Virus record (IMG/VR): IMGVR_UViG_3300006929_000021
Span: 1-52,863 of that record
Length of the DNA: 52,863 nt
Reading direction: 5' to 3' (one strand)
From: a virus
Within the stretch, counting starts at the first letter, position 1; the number at the start of each line of letters is the position of its first letter. Shown here one piece after another: positions 14,711 through 22,516 of the stretch. Under the pieces are notes generated by a model. It worked only from the letters and a program-made list of their open reading frames with translations, had not been told where the DNA came from and ran no database searches. Both the position numbers and the translations under genes were made by a program.

Positions 14711-14753
14711 TGCTTTTCAGGCAGGAAAAATTCTTTTACCGAGAGGAGGAAGT

Positions 14754-15041
14754 ATGAGTGTGCCAAAGCAGTATCACTACGAAATGAAATTAAGTCACAG
14801 TGTATTAATTGAAGTGAAGCCAAATGAAGAGATTGCAGAGTTGTACTTTGATGCCGTTGACTTAAAGAAAACGATTGATGGCTACGATGCCGATGACTAC
14901 CCCGATGACATGAGGCTACGTGACACACCAAAATGTGGGGAAAACTTGAAGAATGCAATGACAACAGCAGGTGATTTGATTGATAACATTTTGCACATAG
15001 TTACAAGACTAGACGACCGATGCCCAAAGGAGGGAGCATGA
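14754..15041 (+). CDS. Small acidic early protein in a repeat-flanked cassette
   Basis: A 95-aa protein from the ATG at 14754 with GAGAGGAGG upstream. Acidic and helical, with an extended middle (DADDYPDDMRLRDTPK) and a C-terminal LIDNILHIVTRLDDR helix. It sits between two exact 32-nt AT repeats, each starting at a gene's stop codon, as if the gene with its leader had been inserted or duplicated as a unit. Function unknown. Confidence 0.55.
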   Translation: MSVPKQYHYEMKLSHSVLIEVKPNEEIAELYFDAVDLKKTIDGYDADDYPDDMRLRDTPKCGENLKNAMTTAGDLIDNILHIVTRLDDRCPKEGA

Positions 15042-15070
15042 ATAAGAATTTTAATTAAATATATTTTTAT
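15039..15070 (+). repeat. 32-nt AT-rich direct repeat, copy 2
   Basis: Exact repeat of 14679-14710, again starting with the stop codon of the gene before it. A shorter relative (TTTTAATTAAATATATTTTT) is at 15634-15653. Confidence 0.85.
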
Positions 15071-15102
15071 CCTAGCAGCCAGCCGCAGGAAGTGCAAATT
15101 CT

Positions 15103-15120
15103 GGGGAAAAATTTTCCCCC
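15103..15120. repeat. Palindrome family copy 6, before a start codon
   Basis: GGGGAAAAATTTTCCCCC followed by TAAAAAAGAGAGG and, 19 nt after the palindrome, the ATG at 15140. The same palindrome-plus-leader is at 17254-17289, indicating that the ribosome site is part of the repeated unit. Confidence 0.85.
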
Positions 15121-15139
15121 TAAAAAAGAGAGGTAAATT

Positions 15140-15631
15140 ATGGGTTATGATTTATACAAAGTAAAGAATGGAGAGGTAGTCGATGTTGATTGGAGTAACA
15201 TAAAAAGAGGAGAATACTTTAGGGAAAGTGTTTGGGGTTGGAAGCCCTTGTGGCAATTCATATGTCTGTGTGTAGGGTCAGGAATACTCACAGAAGAGGA
15301 TCAACAACAGGGTTGGTATAATAGTTGCCACTATATCGACGGAGCGAAGGCTCTCAAATTAGCAGATGTTCTTAGGGAAATAATAAAGGATGGATCACAC
15401 ATTGATTACGTCAGTAAAAGAAACGAAAGGCTAGATGATTTGCCACTTGAGGACTGCGATCTGTGCAATGCGACAGGCTTTAGGTATGATGAACACGTGA
15501 ATGGTGAGTGCAATGGGTGTCATGGCGAGGGAAAGAAGAAATCATTTGAAACCTACTACAGATTAGATGTTGAATCTATAGAACAATTCGAAGATTTCTG
15601 CCGACATAGTGGGGGTTTTGAGATTCATTAA
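15140..15631 (+). CDS. Conserved phage protein with DnaJ-type zinc cluster
   Basis: A 163-aa protein. The N-terminal 80 residues (MGYDLYKVKNGEVV, YFRESVWGWKPLWQFICLC, NSCHYIDG) resemble a domain I recognise from many phages with no known role. Residues about 107-135 contain CDLC and CNGCHGEG, two CxxC units of the DnaJ zinc-finger type. The ATG at 15140 is behind palindrome copy 6. A nucleic-acid or protein-binding role is possible; no enzyme motif is seen. Confidence 0.65.
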   Translation: MGYDLYKVKNGEVVDVDWSNIKRGEYFRESVWGWKPLWQFICLCVGSGILTEEDQQQGWYNSCHYIDGAKALKLADVLREIIKDGSHIDYVSKRNERLDDLPLEDCDLCNATGFRYDEHVNGECNGCHGEGKKKSFETYYRLDVESIEQFEDFCRHSGGFEIH

Positions 15632-15633
15632 AC

Positions 15634-15655
15634 TTTTAATTAAATATATTTTTAA
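15634..15655 (+). repeat. AT-rich intergenic element, third copy
   Basis: TTTTAATTAAATATATTTTTAA immediately after the stop of the previous gene and about 45 nt before the next start. It is a shorter form of the 32-nt repeat. Further relatives lie at 15990, 20174, 22828 and 24029. Confidence 0.7.
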
Positions 15656-15697
15656 CCACGAGCAGGATAGAACTTATCACGAGGGAGTTATAAACAA

Positions 15698-15916
15698 ATG
15701 CATTGGAACGACAGAAAAAAATACGTCTCAGAAAAACTAAAGGAAACAGTCTGGCATCTTACCAACATACGACACGACCTAGATGGGTCACGTAAAAAAT
15801 GTGAGTGCTGTGACGATATGAAATGGAGGAATGAGCGAGAAGGTAGGTTGAAGATGGAGTTAGGTGGATTGATCAAGAAGGCACAAAGGTTGGAGAGTAG
15901 AATAGATAAGATGTAA
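15698..15916 (+). CDS. Small helical protein with a Cys cluster
   Basis: A 72-aa protein from the ATG at 15698 (GAGGGAG upstream, spacing a little long). It is charged and helical with CECC at residues 35-38 and a Lys/Arg/Leu-rich C-terminal helix. It might bind a metal or nucleic acid. No family recognised. Confidence 0.55.
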   Translation: MHWNDRKKYVSEKLKETVWHLTNIRHDLDGSRKKCECCDDMKWRNEREGRLKMELGGLIKKAQRLESRIDKM

Positions 15917-16082
15917 TAAGCTATAATATATAGGTCAACAATTAACAGATCCTTGGGAAAGGTGGATCAGGAGTGTACAAAAAATAAAAAATTAATTAAA
16001 TTTAAGTATAAGTTTTAGGAGGAGGAACCAAGTAGTTTTTTTTCAAGGGGAAAAATTTTCCCCCTAAAGAGAGGAGGTCAAC
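15917..16082. promoter_or_regulatory. Gap with AT-rich element, orphan ribosome site and palindrome copy 7
   Basis: No gene. From left: TATAATAT near 15922, a GATCC/GGATC hairpin (about 15949-15969), an AT-rich element at 15990-16013 (TTAATTAAATTTAAGTATAA), AGGAGGAGG at 16018-16026 with no start codon within reach, then the palindrome GGGGAAAAATTTTCCCCC at 16047-16064 and a second ribosome site (GAGAGGAGG) before the AAA+ gene. It looks as though a palindrome-plus-leader unit was placed between an older ribosome site and its gene. Confidence 0.55.
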
Positions 16083-17249
16083 ATGGCCAAAAGTAACAGG
16101 GAACACGAAGGGTTCCAGATTACAGTCAGCTTATCCGAAGCTGAACCGATGATTCAACAATGCTTTGATCTAGGTCTGCCTGTTGTACTAGCAGGGCCAC
16201 CTGCTATGGGCAAGACTGACCTAATGAGAAGGATGCTCACTAAGGTTCTGCCTGAGTCTAGGGGTATTGATCCATCAAGCATTGTACATACTAGAGGTGG
16301 TGCTAGGCCCAAGAAAGGTCAAGCGTGCTACATTGAGTTTAATGGGAACAACATGGACCCAGAAGACTGGGTGTATCCAGCTTTTATGGATGGTGGGTTG
16401 GCACACCAAGTGACAACTAGCTTACCATGTTCGGATAAGACATGGCTACCACCTAAAGATCTAGGTCTCATCCTTGTAGGTCTTGAAGAGATAGGTAAAA
16501 AGCCAGAGAACATGAAATACTACTCGCAATTAAAAAATGAGAGAGCATTAGGTTCTAATTACGAGGTGCCTACCCAAACGTATTTCATGTCTACGACCAA
16601 CAACTCTGATGATAACACAGGGTCATTTCATATGACATCTGATTTCATCAGTAGGGTAGTGATACTGCAAATAAGAAATAGTGCAGAGGATTTTCTCAAC
16701 TACCACAGAGGTGAGCTACATCCACTGATTGTGTCGTGCATAAAATTTAGTCCCGATAAATTTCTTTTTACCCAGAAAGATGCCGACATAGGTAAGCCGT
16801 TCGCAGGGCCACGTACCATTTGGAGATTAAACAATATGCTGAACAGCGGATTGGATCTAGACTTCAAGCCTAACGAGGCGTTGATCTATGGAATGGTGGG
16901 GACAGGTGCGACATCACAATTGTACACGATGTACAGATGTTTCATTAATCTCAGCAACCTAGATAAGTGGATCGAAGATCCGCAAGATCACATGGATGAG
17001 ATCAGAGAGTTGGTTGGATTCAACACAGCAGGGCTGAAAACTCAGTACGCAATGGTTGCTATGCTGATGAAGAAAGTTGAGAAAGATCCAACTGTAGTAA
17101 ACAAAGTGTTCCCATTCTTGGAACTCTTTGACAACGAGGAGTTGGAGGTAACCTTTGGCCACATGGCAAGCGTTGCAAATCCAGACACAACTAAGGAGCC
17201 AGAGTACGTGAAGCACGTGGCTAAGCACGCCAACAACTTCTATTTCTAA
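16083..17249 (+). CDS. MoxR-type AAA+ ATPase with atypical Walker B
   Basis: A 388-aa AAA+ protein. Walker A is GPPAMGKT (residues 38-45), sensor 1 is STTNN (in YFMSTTNNSDDN), and an arginine-finger-type segment DFISRVVILQI follows, the pattern of MoxR/GvpN-like ATPases. The Walker B position reads LILVGLEEI, where the usual Asp before Glu is replaced, so hydrolysis may be impaired. MoxR ATPases act as chaperones with a VWA partner, and the next gene encodes exactly such a protein 40 nt downstream. The ATG at 16083 is behind palindrome copy 7. Its substrate in the phage is unknown. Confidence 0.8.
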   Translation: MAKSNREHEGFQITVSLSEAEPMIQQCFDLGLPVVLAGPPAMGKTDLMRRMLTKVLPESRGIDPSSIVHTRGGARPKKGQACYIEFNGNNMDPEDWVYPAFMDGGLAHQVTTSLPCSDKTWLPPKDLGLILVGLEEIGKKPENMKYYSQLKNERALGSNYEVPTQTYFMSTTNNSDDNTGSFHMTSDFISRVVILQIRNSAEDFLNYHRGELHPLIVSCIKFSPDKFLFTQKDADIGKPFAGPRTIWRLNNMLNSGLDLDFKPNEALIYGMVGTGATSQLYTMYRCFINLSNLDKWIEDPQDHMDEIRELVGFNTAGLKTQYAMVAMLMKKVEKDPTVVNKVFPFLELFDNEELEVTFGHMASVANPDTTKEPEYVKHVAKHANNFYF

Positions 17250-17253
17250 CCAA

Positions 17254-17271
17254 GGGGAAAAATTTTCCCCC
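17254..17271. repeat. Palindrome family copy 8, between AAA+ and VWA genes
   Basis: GGGGAAAAATTTTCCCCC starts 5 nt after the AAA+ stop and is followed by TAAAAAAGAGAGG, 18 nt before the VWA gene start. It may allow the two genes of one operon to be expressed at different levels. Confidence 0.85.
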
Positions 17272-17289
17272 TAAAAAAGAGAGGTGAGT

Positions 17290-18534
17290 ATGACTGTAAT
17301 TGGACACCCACAAAGTGGTGACCACCAGAGTGACATTAGGGTCATTAAGAATGTGATAAAAGAAAAGTCAAAAATATTTTCTTTTGCCCCAGGTAGCTGG
17401 CAACTGCTTGGGCCACTCCCAATCAGGGGAACTAGGGAGTGCGAAACCTTTGCGACCGATGGCAGAGAAATCATAGTCAATCCAGATTATGCAATCACTC
17501 TGAATTATCTAGAGATACGTGGAACACTACTGCATGAAGAGGAACACGTTAGCAAACGACATCACCTAAGGAGAGGTGATCGACTACCTCTCGCATGGAA
17601 TTATGCTTGCGACTACCAGATTAATGGCGAGCTAGTTAGGGGTAGTGGATATGGAACACTATACACATTGCCCGAAGGCTTTCTGTACGATGATCTGTAT
17701 TCCAACTGCAATTGGTCAGTCGAAAAGATCTACAACGACATGATCCAAAAGGGTTGGAAGGAACCACCAGACAGTGAGGATGGTGGTGGAGTCGGTGAGG
17801 TGTTGGACTCACCAAATGCCGATGATCCCGATGCGAACAGACAGGAGCAAGAGGAGATCATGGAGCGTGTGCGTGATGCAGAACTGTTAGAGAAAGCAGT
17901 TAGTCGGGGAGGGCAAGGTAGACTAAGAGATAATGTGAATGATGAGTCGGACAGGGGTACTGCATCCCCAGAAATCATTCGCCAGTTTTTACGAAAGACT
18001 TTTACTCAGACTCGTAGCTTTAGGAGACCGAATAAAAGATTCTTAAGTAAAAATATATTGTTGCCGTCACGTGCAAAGGTGGTGAAGGATCTGTACGTTG
18101 CGATTGATTCGTCTGCTTCTGTTGGTATGACTGAGTTTGAGCAGTATAGAAAAAATCTGATTCGGTGGGCAAATGAGCTTAAGCTACAGAAGATTCATAT
18201 TGCATATATTGATAGCCGAATACACAAAAACCCTGACACCAATGAGCCATGGTGGACCATTGATCTGACGAGTGGCAGGGGGGCCAATGCTATGGAGCTA
18301 GATGTCCATGGCGGTGGTGGCACATCCTTTGATCCCATCTTCAAACACATAAGAGATAAGGATGAGGGCCATAAGATAGGTGCATTGGTCTATTTCACTG
18401 ATGGGTATGGATATGTAGAGGACATAACCAGTGTGCCATATCCTGTGTTGTGGATTACGTCAGCCGTTTCACCCAACTTCATCAATGAAGATGGAGATTA
18501 TTGGGAAGGTTTTGGAGCCGTAGTAGAAATATAA
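17290..18534 (+). CDS. Zincin-like plus VWA domain protein (DUF2201-type)
   Basis: A 414-aa protein from the ATG at 17290; a GTG 6 nt earlier is possible. N-terminal domain: LLHEEEHVSKRHH with an HExxH motif (H82, E83, H86) and ACDYQINGEL, the layout of the DUF2201 putative metallopeptidase domain. A charged linker (about 155-225) leads to a C-terminal von Willebrand A domain with an intact metal site: DSSAS, GGGGTSFDP and YFTDG. Family knowledge links such proteins with MoxR ATPases; the ATPase is the preceding gene. Whether the zincin cleaves anything is unknown. Cytosolic, no signal peptide. Confidence 0.82.
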   Translation: MTVIGHPQSGDHQSDIRVIKNVIKEKSKIFSFAPGSWQLLGPLPIRGTRECETFATDGREIIVNPDYAITLNYLEIRGTLLHEEEHVSKRHHLRRGDRLPLAWNYACDYQINGELVRGSGYGTLYTLPEGFLYDDLYSNCNWSVEKIYNDMIQKGWKEPPDSEDGGGVGEVLDSPNADDPDANRQEQEEIMERVRDAELLEKAVSRGGQGRLRDNVNDESDRGTASPEIIRQFLRKTFTQTRSFRRPNKRFLSKNILLPSRAKVVKDLYVAIDSSASVGMTEFEQYRKNLIRWANELKLQKIHIAYIDSRIHKNPDTNEPWWTIDLTSGRGANAMELDVHGGGGTSFDPIFKHIRDKDEGHKIGALVYFTDGYGYVEDITSVPYPVLWITSAVSPNFINEDGDYWEGFGAVVEI

Positions 18535-18556
18535 ATTTTAACTGGAGGATAATTTT

Positions 18557-19576
18557 ATGTCGCAAGACACGAAGAAGTTTTTCGAGAGTTGGGTTATCAC
18601 AGGGCTAGAAGTAGAAAAGTGGGGGACAGTGAAGCAACACAAACAACTCGCCTATGAGGGAGCGAAGGCTGTTGGAGTTGCTACCTATAGAGCGAAAGGT
18701 GCTGTTGCTATCCTTGATGAGGGGATTACACGTGCAATTGATAAGCCCATAAGGATAGCTCGTAAGGAGTTGAAGGAGATGACAGTGCCGTGGTCATCTT
18801 CTATGAACGACAGTAATGGCGGAAGGATTAGTGGTAATGAATACCTATTATCTCCAGATGATGTAGATGAATATCGTAAGATGATGGAGGCACATAAGCA
18901 CGACTGGGATGTCGTGCTTCAAGATAGGTTGTTTGGTCAATGGGACTTTCTATTGGCCGAAGCTGAAGATGTGCTAGGTAAAGACTTCTTCATGGCGTGT
19001 GATTTTCCAGATCTACCCACACTCAGAGAACAATACTCATGGCACGTGAAGTTCGACATACTCACAGACGTAGCCGACATCACGAAAGATGTCAGACTCT
19101 CTGCTCCGAAATCTGTGATTGAACACGCAGTAGGTGCCATGGAACAACAGCAAGCTAGTAAGTTTTCTAATGCTGTCTGGCATCTGGCCAATAGCGTGAG
19201 AGAAGAAGCAGATAAAATTATATATGGCAAGAAGGGTAAGGGAGGCATAGATGGCTACGTCTACAACCCAGAAAATAACAAGGTTGGTAACACCTTGCCC
19301 AGAGGTCCAGGTTGGGAAAGCTTAGCCAACACAGCCGAAAGATTAGATAAGTGGACCAGCACTTTGGACAATGAAAACCTCACTGAAGCATCTAGTATGA
19401 TTAAGGAATTGGTTGCGGATATTGAGGAGTTAGGCGATGGTGATTTGACCGAAGCTAGAAGTGCCTTGTCTGGTGAGGATAGCACCAAGCGAGATGAAGT
19501 ACGAGAGAGACTATCCAATATCAAGAATGTAGCAGGGGAGTCGATGGGCAAAAAACTAGATGACTTCCTAAGTTAA
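18557..19576 (+). CDS. DUF3150-like third component of the AAA+/VWA module
   Basis: A 339-aa hydrophilic, helical protein with GGAGG before the ATG at 18557. The middle (GNEYLLSPDDVDEYRKMMEA, then REQYSWHVKFDI and the VRLSAPKSVIEHAV segment) resembles DUF3150-type proteins, which accompany MoxR and VWA genes in phages and plasmids. The C-terminal third is acidic coiled coil. It follows the VWA gene by 22 nt. It is the likely partner or substrate adaptor of the complex, but this assignment is by resemblance and less certain than its two neighbours. Confidence 0.55.
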   Translation: MSQDTKKFFESWVITGLEVEKWGTVKQHKQLAYEGAKAVGVATYRAKGAVAILDEGITRAIDKPIRIARKELKEMTVPWSSSMNDSNGGRISGNEYLLSPDDVDEYRKMMEAHKHDWDVVLQDRLFGQWDFLLAEAEDVLGKDFFMACDFPDLPTLREQYSWHVKFDILTDVADITKDVRLSAPKSVIEHAVGAMEQQQASKFSNAVWHLANSVREEADKIIYGKKGKGGIDGYVYNPENNKVGNTLPRGPGWESLANTAERLDKWTSTLDNENLTEASSMIKELVADIEELGDGDLTEARSALSGEDSTKRDEVRERLSNIKNVAGESMGKKLDDFLS

Positions 19577-19598
19577 ATTTCAAATGGAGTAAAATATT

Positions 19599-19892
19599 AT
19601 GGATGAAGAAAGCATACTAAATCAACTGACAGACATGGACCCACAAAGCGTTAAGGCAAGATCGAAACGTTTGATTGACGAAAGAAATCTTCTGATCAAA
19701 GAATGTTTTGTCGAAGCGAAGAGACACTGTATGAGTGCTAGTACAATGCTTATTGCAATAGAAGATTCTCTATTACAGAATGGTGCGATGGATGCACGAA
19801 AGCAAATAGTTGCTAAATTAACTACACTAAGTGGTGCGTTTGATAATGCATTCAAATCTTTAGATGTAAGGAGCGAAGGGACTGATGAATAA
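19599..19892 (+). CDS. Small helical early protein
   Basis: A 97-aa protein from the ATG at 19599 (TGGAG upstream), helical throughout with a conserved-looking RSKRLIDERNLLIKECFVEA segment. It directly follows the AAA+/VWA/DUF3150-like genes and overlaps the next gene by 8 nt, so it may belong to the same operon. No recognised domain. Confidence 0.6.
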   Translation: MDEESILNQLTDMDPQSVKARSKRLIDERNLLIKECFVEAKRHCMSASTMLIAIEDSLLQNGAMDARKQIVAKLTTLSGAFDNAFKSLDVRSEGTDE

Positions 19893-20235
19893 CATACGAG
19901 AAGTTCTTAGACATATAACTCCCATTGAAAAGAGAGAGCCTTTTGAAGATGGAGTCAGAACGAGCAAAGCCAGAAGACTTATCCGTAATCACCTTAAGAA
20001 AGCAAAGAAGTTTGGCCACACGCCATCATTAATTTGCCGATCAGGTTACATGGAATTATACGGATGTCTTAATCAGGAATGTGGAGACACGCTCGACTGT
20101 TGGGACTCGCCTGAGATTTGTAATGGTGCGTTATCCAGACGGCAATGCGTGAATCCCGTAGCAGGCAGCAGGCTTAAAAATATATTTAAGTTTTATTCTT
20201 ACCTGCTACGATGGTTCCAAAGGAGGTTTCGTTAA
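19885..20235 (+). CDS. Small basic Cys-containing protein ending in a repeat element
   Basis: A 116-aa basic protein with six Cys in its middle (LICRS, YGCLNQECGDTLDCWD, EICNG, RQCV). The ATG at 19885 overlaps the previous gene. The last 25 residues are encoded partly by the GCAGGCAGCAGG-plus-AT element (20161-20197) that also occurs in non-coding DNA at 22816-22852, so the natural C-terminus may have been replaced. Function unknown. Confidence 0.5.
   Translation: MNNIREVLRHITPIEKREPFEDGVRTSKARRLIRNHLKKAKKFGHTPSLICRSGYMELYGCLNQECGDTLDCWDSPEICNGALSRRQCVNPVAGSRLKNIFKFYSYLLRWFQRRFR
20161..20197 (+). repeat. GCAGGCAGCAGG plus AT-rich element, copy A
   Basis: GCAGGCAGCAGG (20161-20172) then AAAAATATATTTAAGTTTTA. 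The same composite is at 22816-22852, and a looser version at about 24009-24056. This copy overlaps the end of a coding frame and lies about 40 nt before the next gene. It could be a phage promoter or recombination site. Confidence 0.7.
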
Positions 20236-20523
20236 ATGAAATTATCAAGAAAATCTATAGACCTGGGCATGGCCAAGCTAGATCTCTATGCTCAAATGAT
20301 GTACTTGCTTGGTGATGTTCTAAACCTATTCCGCAAGATGACACTATCATTTGAAACCGAAGGAGACTCTGCCAAGATAACAGAGGAGATGTACAACGAG
20401 GTGTCGGAAAATATACTACCTCAGATAGCGGACATCTTTGAAAAAGAAGAGGTCCTTGCAAGGAGGATGGATCAAGAAGCGATGGGGATTTTGCAGAATC
20501 AAGAAGAGGAGACATTTCATTAA
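20236..20523 (+). CDS. Small acidic helical protein
   Basis: A 95-aa protein from the ATG at 20236, which directly follows the previous stop, with AGGAGG 10 nt upstream. It is helical with a hydrophobic N-terminal patch (LYAQMMYLLGDVLNLFRKM) that is too short and charged for a sure membrane segment, and a Glu-rich second half. No family recognised. Confidence 0.55.
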   Translation: MKLSRKSIDLGMAKLDLYAQMMYLLGDVLNLFRKMTLSFETEGDSAKITEEMYNEVSENILPQIADIFEKEEVLARRMDQEAMGILQNQEEETFH

Positions 20524-20535
20524 AGAGGAGGAGTT

Positions 20536-20772
20536 ATGGTAGATAGGAGCAGGGTAGACGACTTAATAGAAAAGGCAGGGCTACCCGAAATAGTTAGGTC
20601 AGGAATCAGCTTGCATTTTAATGATGTTGACGGACCAGTTTTTATTGAAAGTGTTTGGCTAGAAGATGACACTGTGGATCTTATCTGGCGTGATGCTGAC
20701 AAAGCAATAGAACTGTTGTTGGATGGAGATGAAGCACGTAAGGGGGAGAAAGATAATGTTAATAGCAGATAA
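20536..20772 (+). CDS. Small acidic protein
   Basis: A 78-aa acidic protein from the ATG at 20536 with AGAGGAGGAG upstream. Its last 17 nt overlap the start of the next, larger gene. Contains an extended beta-like middle (GPVFIESVWLEDDTVDLIW). Function unknown. Confidence 0.55.
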   Translation: MVDRSRVDDLIEKAGLPEIVRSGISLHFNDVDGPVFIESVWLEDDTVDLIWRDADKAIELLLDGDEARKGEKDNVNSR

Positions 20773-22159
20773 ATTTTTAACGAATGGTATGGCGGTGTTT
20801 AATGGTATGCCTCCAGTGGTTGTTGACATAGAGGATTCTATGTGGTCAATCAGTCAAGACGAAAAGGATCTCCAGTTTAACACAGGTGGAGAGAGGAGTC
20901 TCAAAGATGCTGTGGCCCACAATATTGGTAACCTGATTCTCGACAAGGTGAGTACCTATGGCCCGATCAATGCCAATAATTTAATGCCTCAATACTGGTC
21001 GAATATAAAGCCCCCATTCAACACTCTTTCAACAGTCCATGCATCTCGCAAAATCTCTGACTTTCCGCCCTTACTTTCACCATTCCCATGGACATGGATT
21101 GAAGCTGAAGTTCCTATCAATGTGCTAAAAGCATGGTTTGGTGTGAATTACAACAAGCGTCAAAGGATACGATGGGCCATGCTATACCAGACAACTCCCC
21201 TAAAAGATGGTGTGCTTGAGATTAGTCGTGACGAACCATGGATGTCTGATGCACCATTTAGGCACTGGCAGAATATTGCGAGCTTGGTGGAGGGTGTCGA
21301 AACAGATGCGAGCTACTTGGCTACAGCAATCATCTTTGTTGACCTTGGTAAAGTGATGAAAAAAATAGTCGGTCCTATCTCTGCGATGCAATTTTTACTA
21401 GACAAGAATGGTTCCTACATGACCGAAGAAACAAATTGGTTTGCAACGTTGGTAGAGGAGGCAATGCAAGATCAATACAATGCGAGTGTGGATGGCAGTG
21501 TAGATGGTAATCCAATACACAACATGGACCGAAGTCTTCTTGAAGCTCGAATGGAGTGTGACCAGATGGCTTCATCTGTGATTAACTATGACTCATGGGG
21601 AAACATTACGGCTGAAGATGCTAGAATCCCGAACATTGAAGAGGCTATGATGGAAACAATGGTGTCGGCACCCTATAACAGGTTTATGCACAGTAACAAA
21701 ATTTTTGGTTTTCAATATACGGACTCGTCAGTAGACGTCATGGCTGAGCCTGAGATGACGACACACATTACGACAGACAACATCGTTATCGAAGGAATGA
21801 AGTCTTTGCTTTGGTCGATAGGTTTCTTGAATTGCAGTAACGTGGGAACTGTACGTGTTAAAAATAATCCTAAGAAAGAAAGAAAGTTTAAGAAACAAAA
21901 CAATAGGTTGCCTCTTCAGTATCGGATGATCACAGTTTCGCCTCACTTGAGTCAAGTGAATGAGCATTCAGATGAAGTAGTAAATCAACGAGATCTACCA
22001 CTTCACGTGGTCAGGGGTCACTTCAGAAAGTACACAAAAGATAAGCCATTGTTTGGCCGACTTCATGGTACCTTCTGGATACCCGCCCATGCGAAGGGGT
22101 CGAAGGATCATGGCCAAATCGTCCATGAATACGAAGTCAACAAAGAGGAGGAGTTATGA
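20756..22159 (+). CDS. Conserved phage protein of unknown function, 467 aa
   Basis: Start at the ATG at 20756, with GGGGGAG upstream inside the previous gene. The 467-aa product has no catalytic motif I can name. Its C-terminal part (LPLHVVRGHFRKYT, KPLFGRLHGTFWIPAH and a following KDHGQIVHEYEV) matches a segment I know from many unrelated phage hypothetical proteins, so a conserved C-terminal domain exists. A Lys/Arg-rich stretch around residue 370 (NNPKKERKFKKQNNR) could contact nucleic acid. It is the largest protein of this early block after the AAA+ module. Confidence 0.65.
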   Translation: MLIADKFLTNGMAVFNGMPPVVVDIEDSMWSISQDEKDLQFNTGGERSLKDAVAHNIGNLILDKVSTYGPINANNLMPQYWSNIKPPFNTLSTVHASRKISDFPPLLSPFPWTWIEAEVPINVLKAWFGVNYNKRQRIRWAMLYQTTPLKDGVLEISRDEPWMSDAPFRHWQNIASLVEGVETDASYLATAIIFVDLGKVMKKIVGPISAMQFLLDKNGSYMTEETNWFATLVEEAMQDQYNASVDGSVDGNPIHNMDRSLLEARMECDQMASSVINYDSWGNITAEDARIPNIEEAMMETMVSAPYNRFMHSNKIFGFQYTDSSVDVMAEPEMTTHITTDNIVIEGMKSLLWSIGFLNCSNVGTVRVKNNPKKERKFKKQNNRLPLQYRMITVSPHLSQVNEHSDEVVNQRDLPLHVVRGHFRKYTKDKPLFGRLHGTFWIPAHAKGSKDHGQIVHEYEVNKEEEL

Positions 22160-22326
22160 GATTGTACGAGAGAGTAGCACAAGAGATAGTTAAAGATATT
22201 AGTGGGAGATACGAGGAGTACGACAATATAGAACCACTAGAACTTTTTCTTAAAAATCTGCAAGAGATGGACAACCCAGAAGTGACAGAACAATTACAGG
22301 CAATGTTGCCAGAGGAGGAAGTATGA
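22156..22326 (+). CDS. 56-aa acidic protein, translationally coupled
   Basis: The ATG at 22156 overlaps the previous stop (ATGA) with GAGGAGGAG upstream. The 56-aa frame (starting RLYERVAQEIVKDISG) is acidic and helical and ends at TGA 22324-22326, 1 nt before the next ATG. Tight packing and a strong ribosome site support it. Confidence 0.55.
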   Translation: MRLYERVAQEIVKDISGRYEEYDNIEPLELFLKNLQEMDNPEVTEQLQAMLPEEEV

Positions 22327-22327
22327 T

Positions 22328-22516
22328 ATGTCATTTGCCGACAAAGTAGTAGAAGAATTGGTTAACCAGATTAGAGAATGGGAGGATGAGACAGGACTAA
22401 GCGAGCTAATACACAGACTAGTAGAGATAGGAGATGAAGAAGGAGTAGCCCACGACATCATAGAGGCATTGGAGGCTTGCCTTGATGATGAGGACAACCA
22501 TGAGGAGGAGTTATGA
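22328..22516 (+). CDS. 62-aa acidic protein
   Basis: A 62-aa Glu/Asp-rich helical protein (VVEELVNQIREWEDETGLSE) with GAGGAGG upstream, between two other tiny coupled genes. It could be a DNA mimic or an inhibitor by composition, but nothing specific shows that. Confidence 0.5.
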   Translation: MSFADKVVEELVNQIREWEDETGLSELIHRLVEIGDEEGVAHDIIEALEACLDDEDNHEEEL

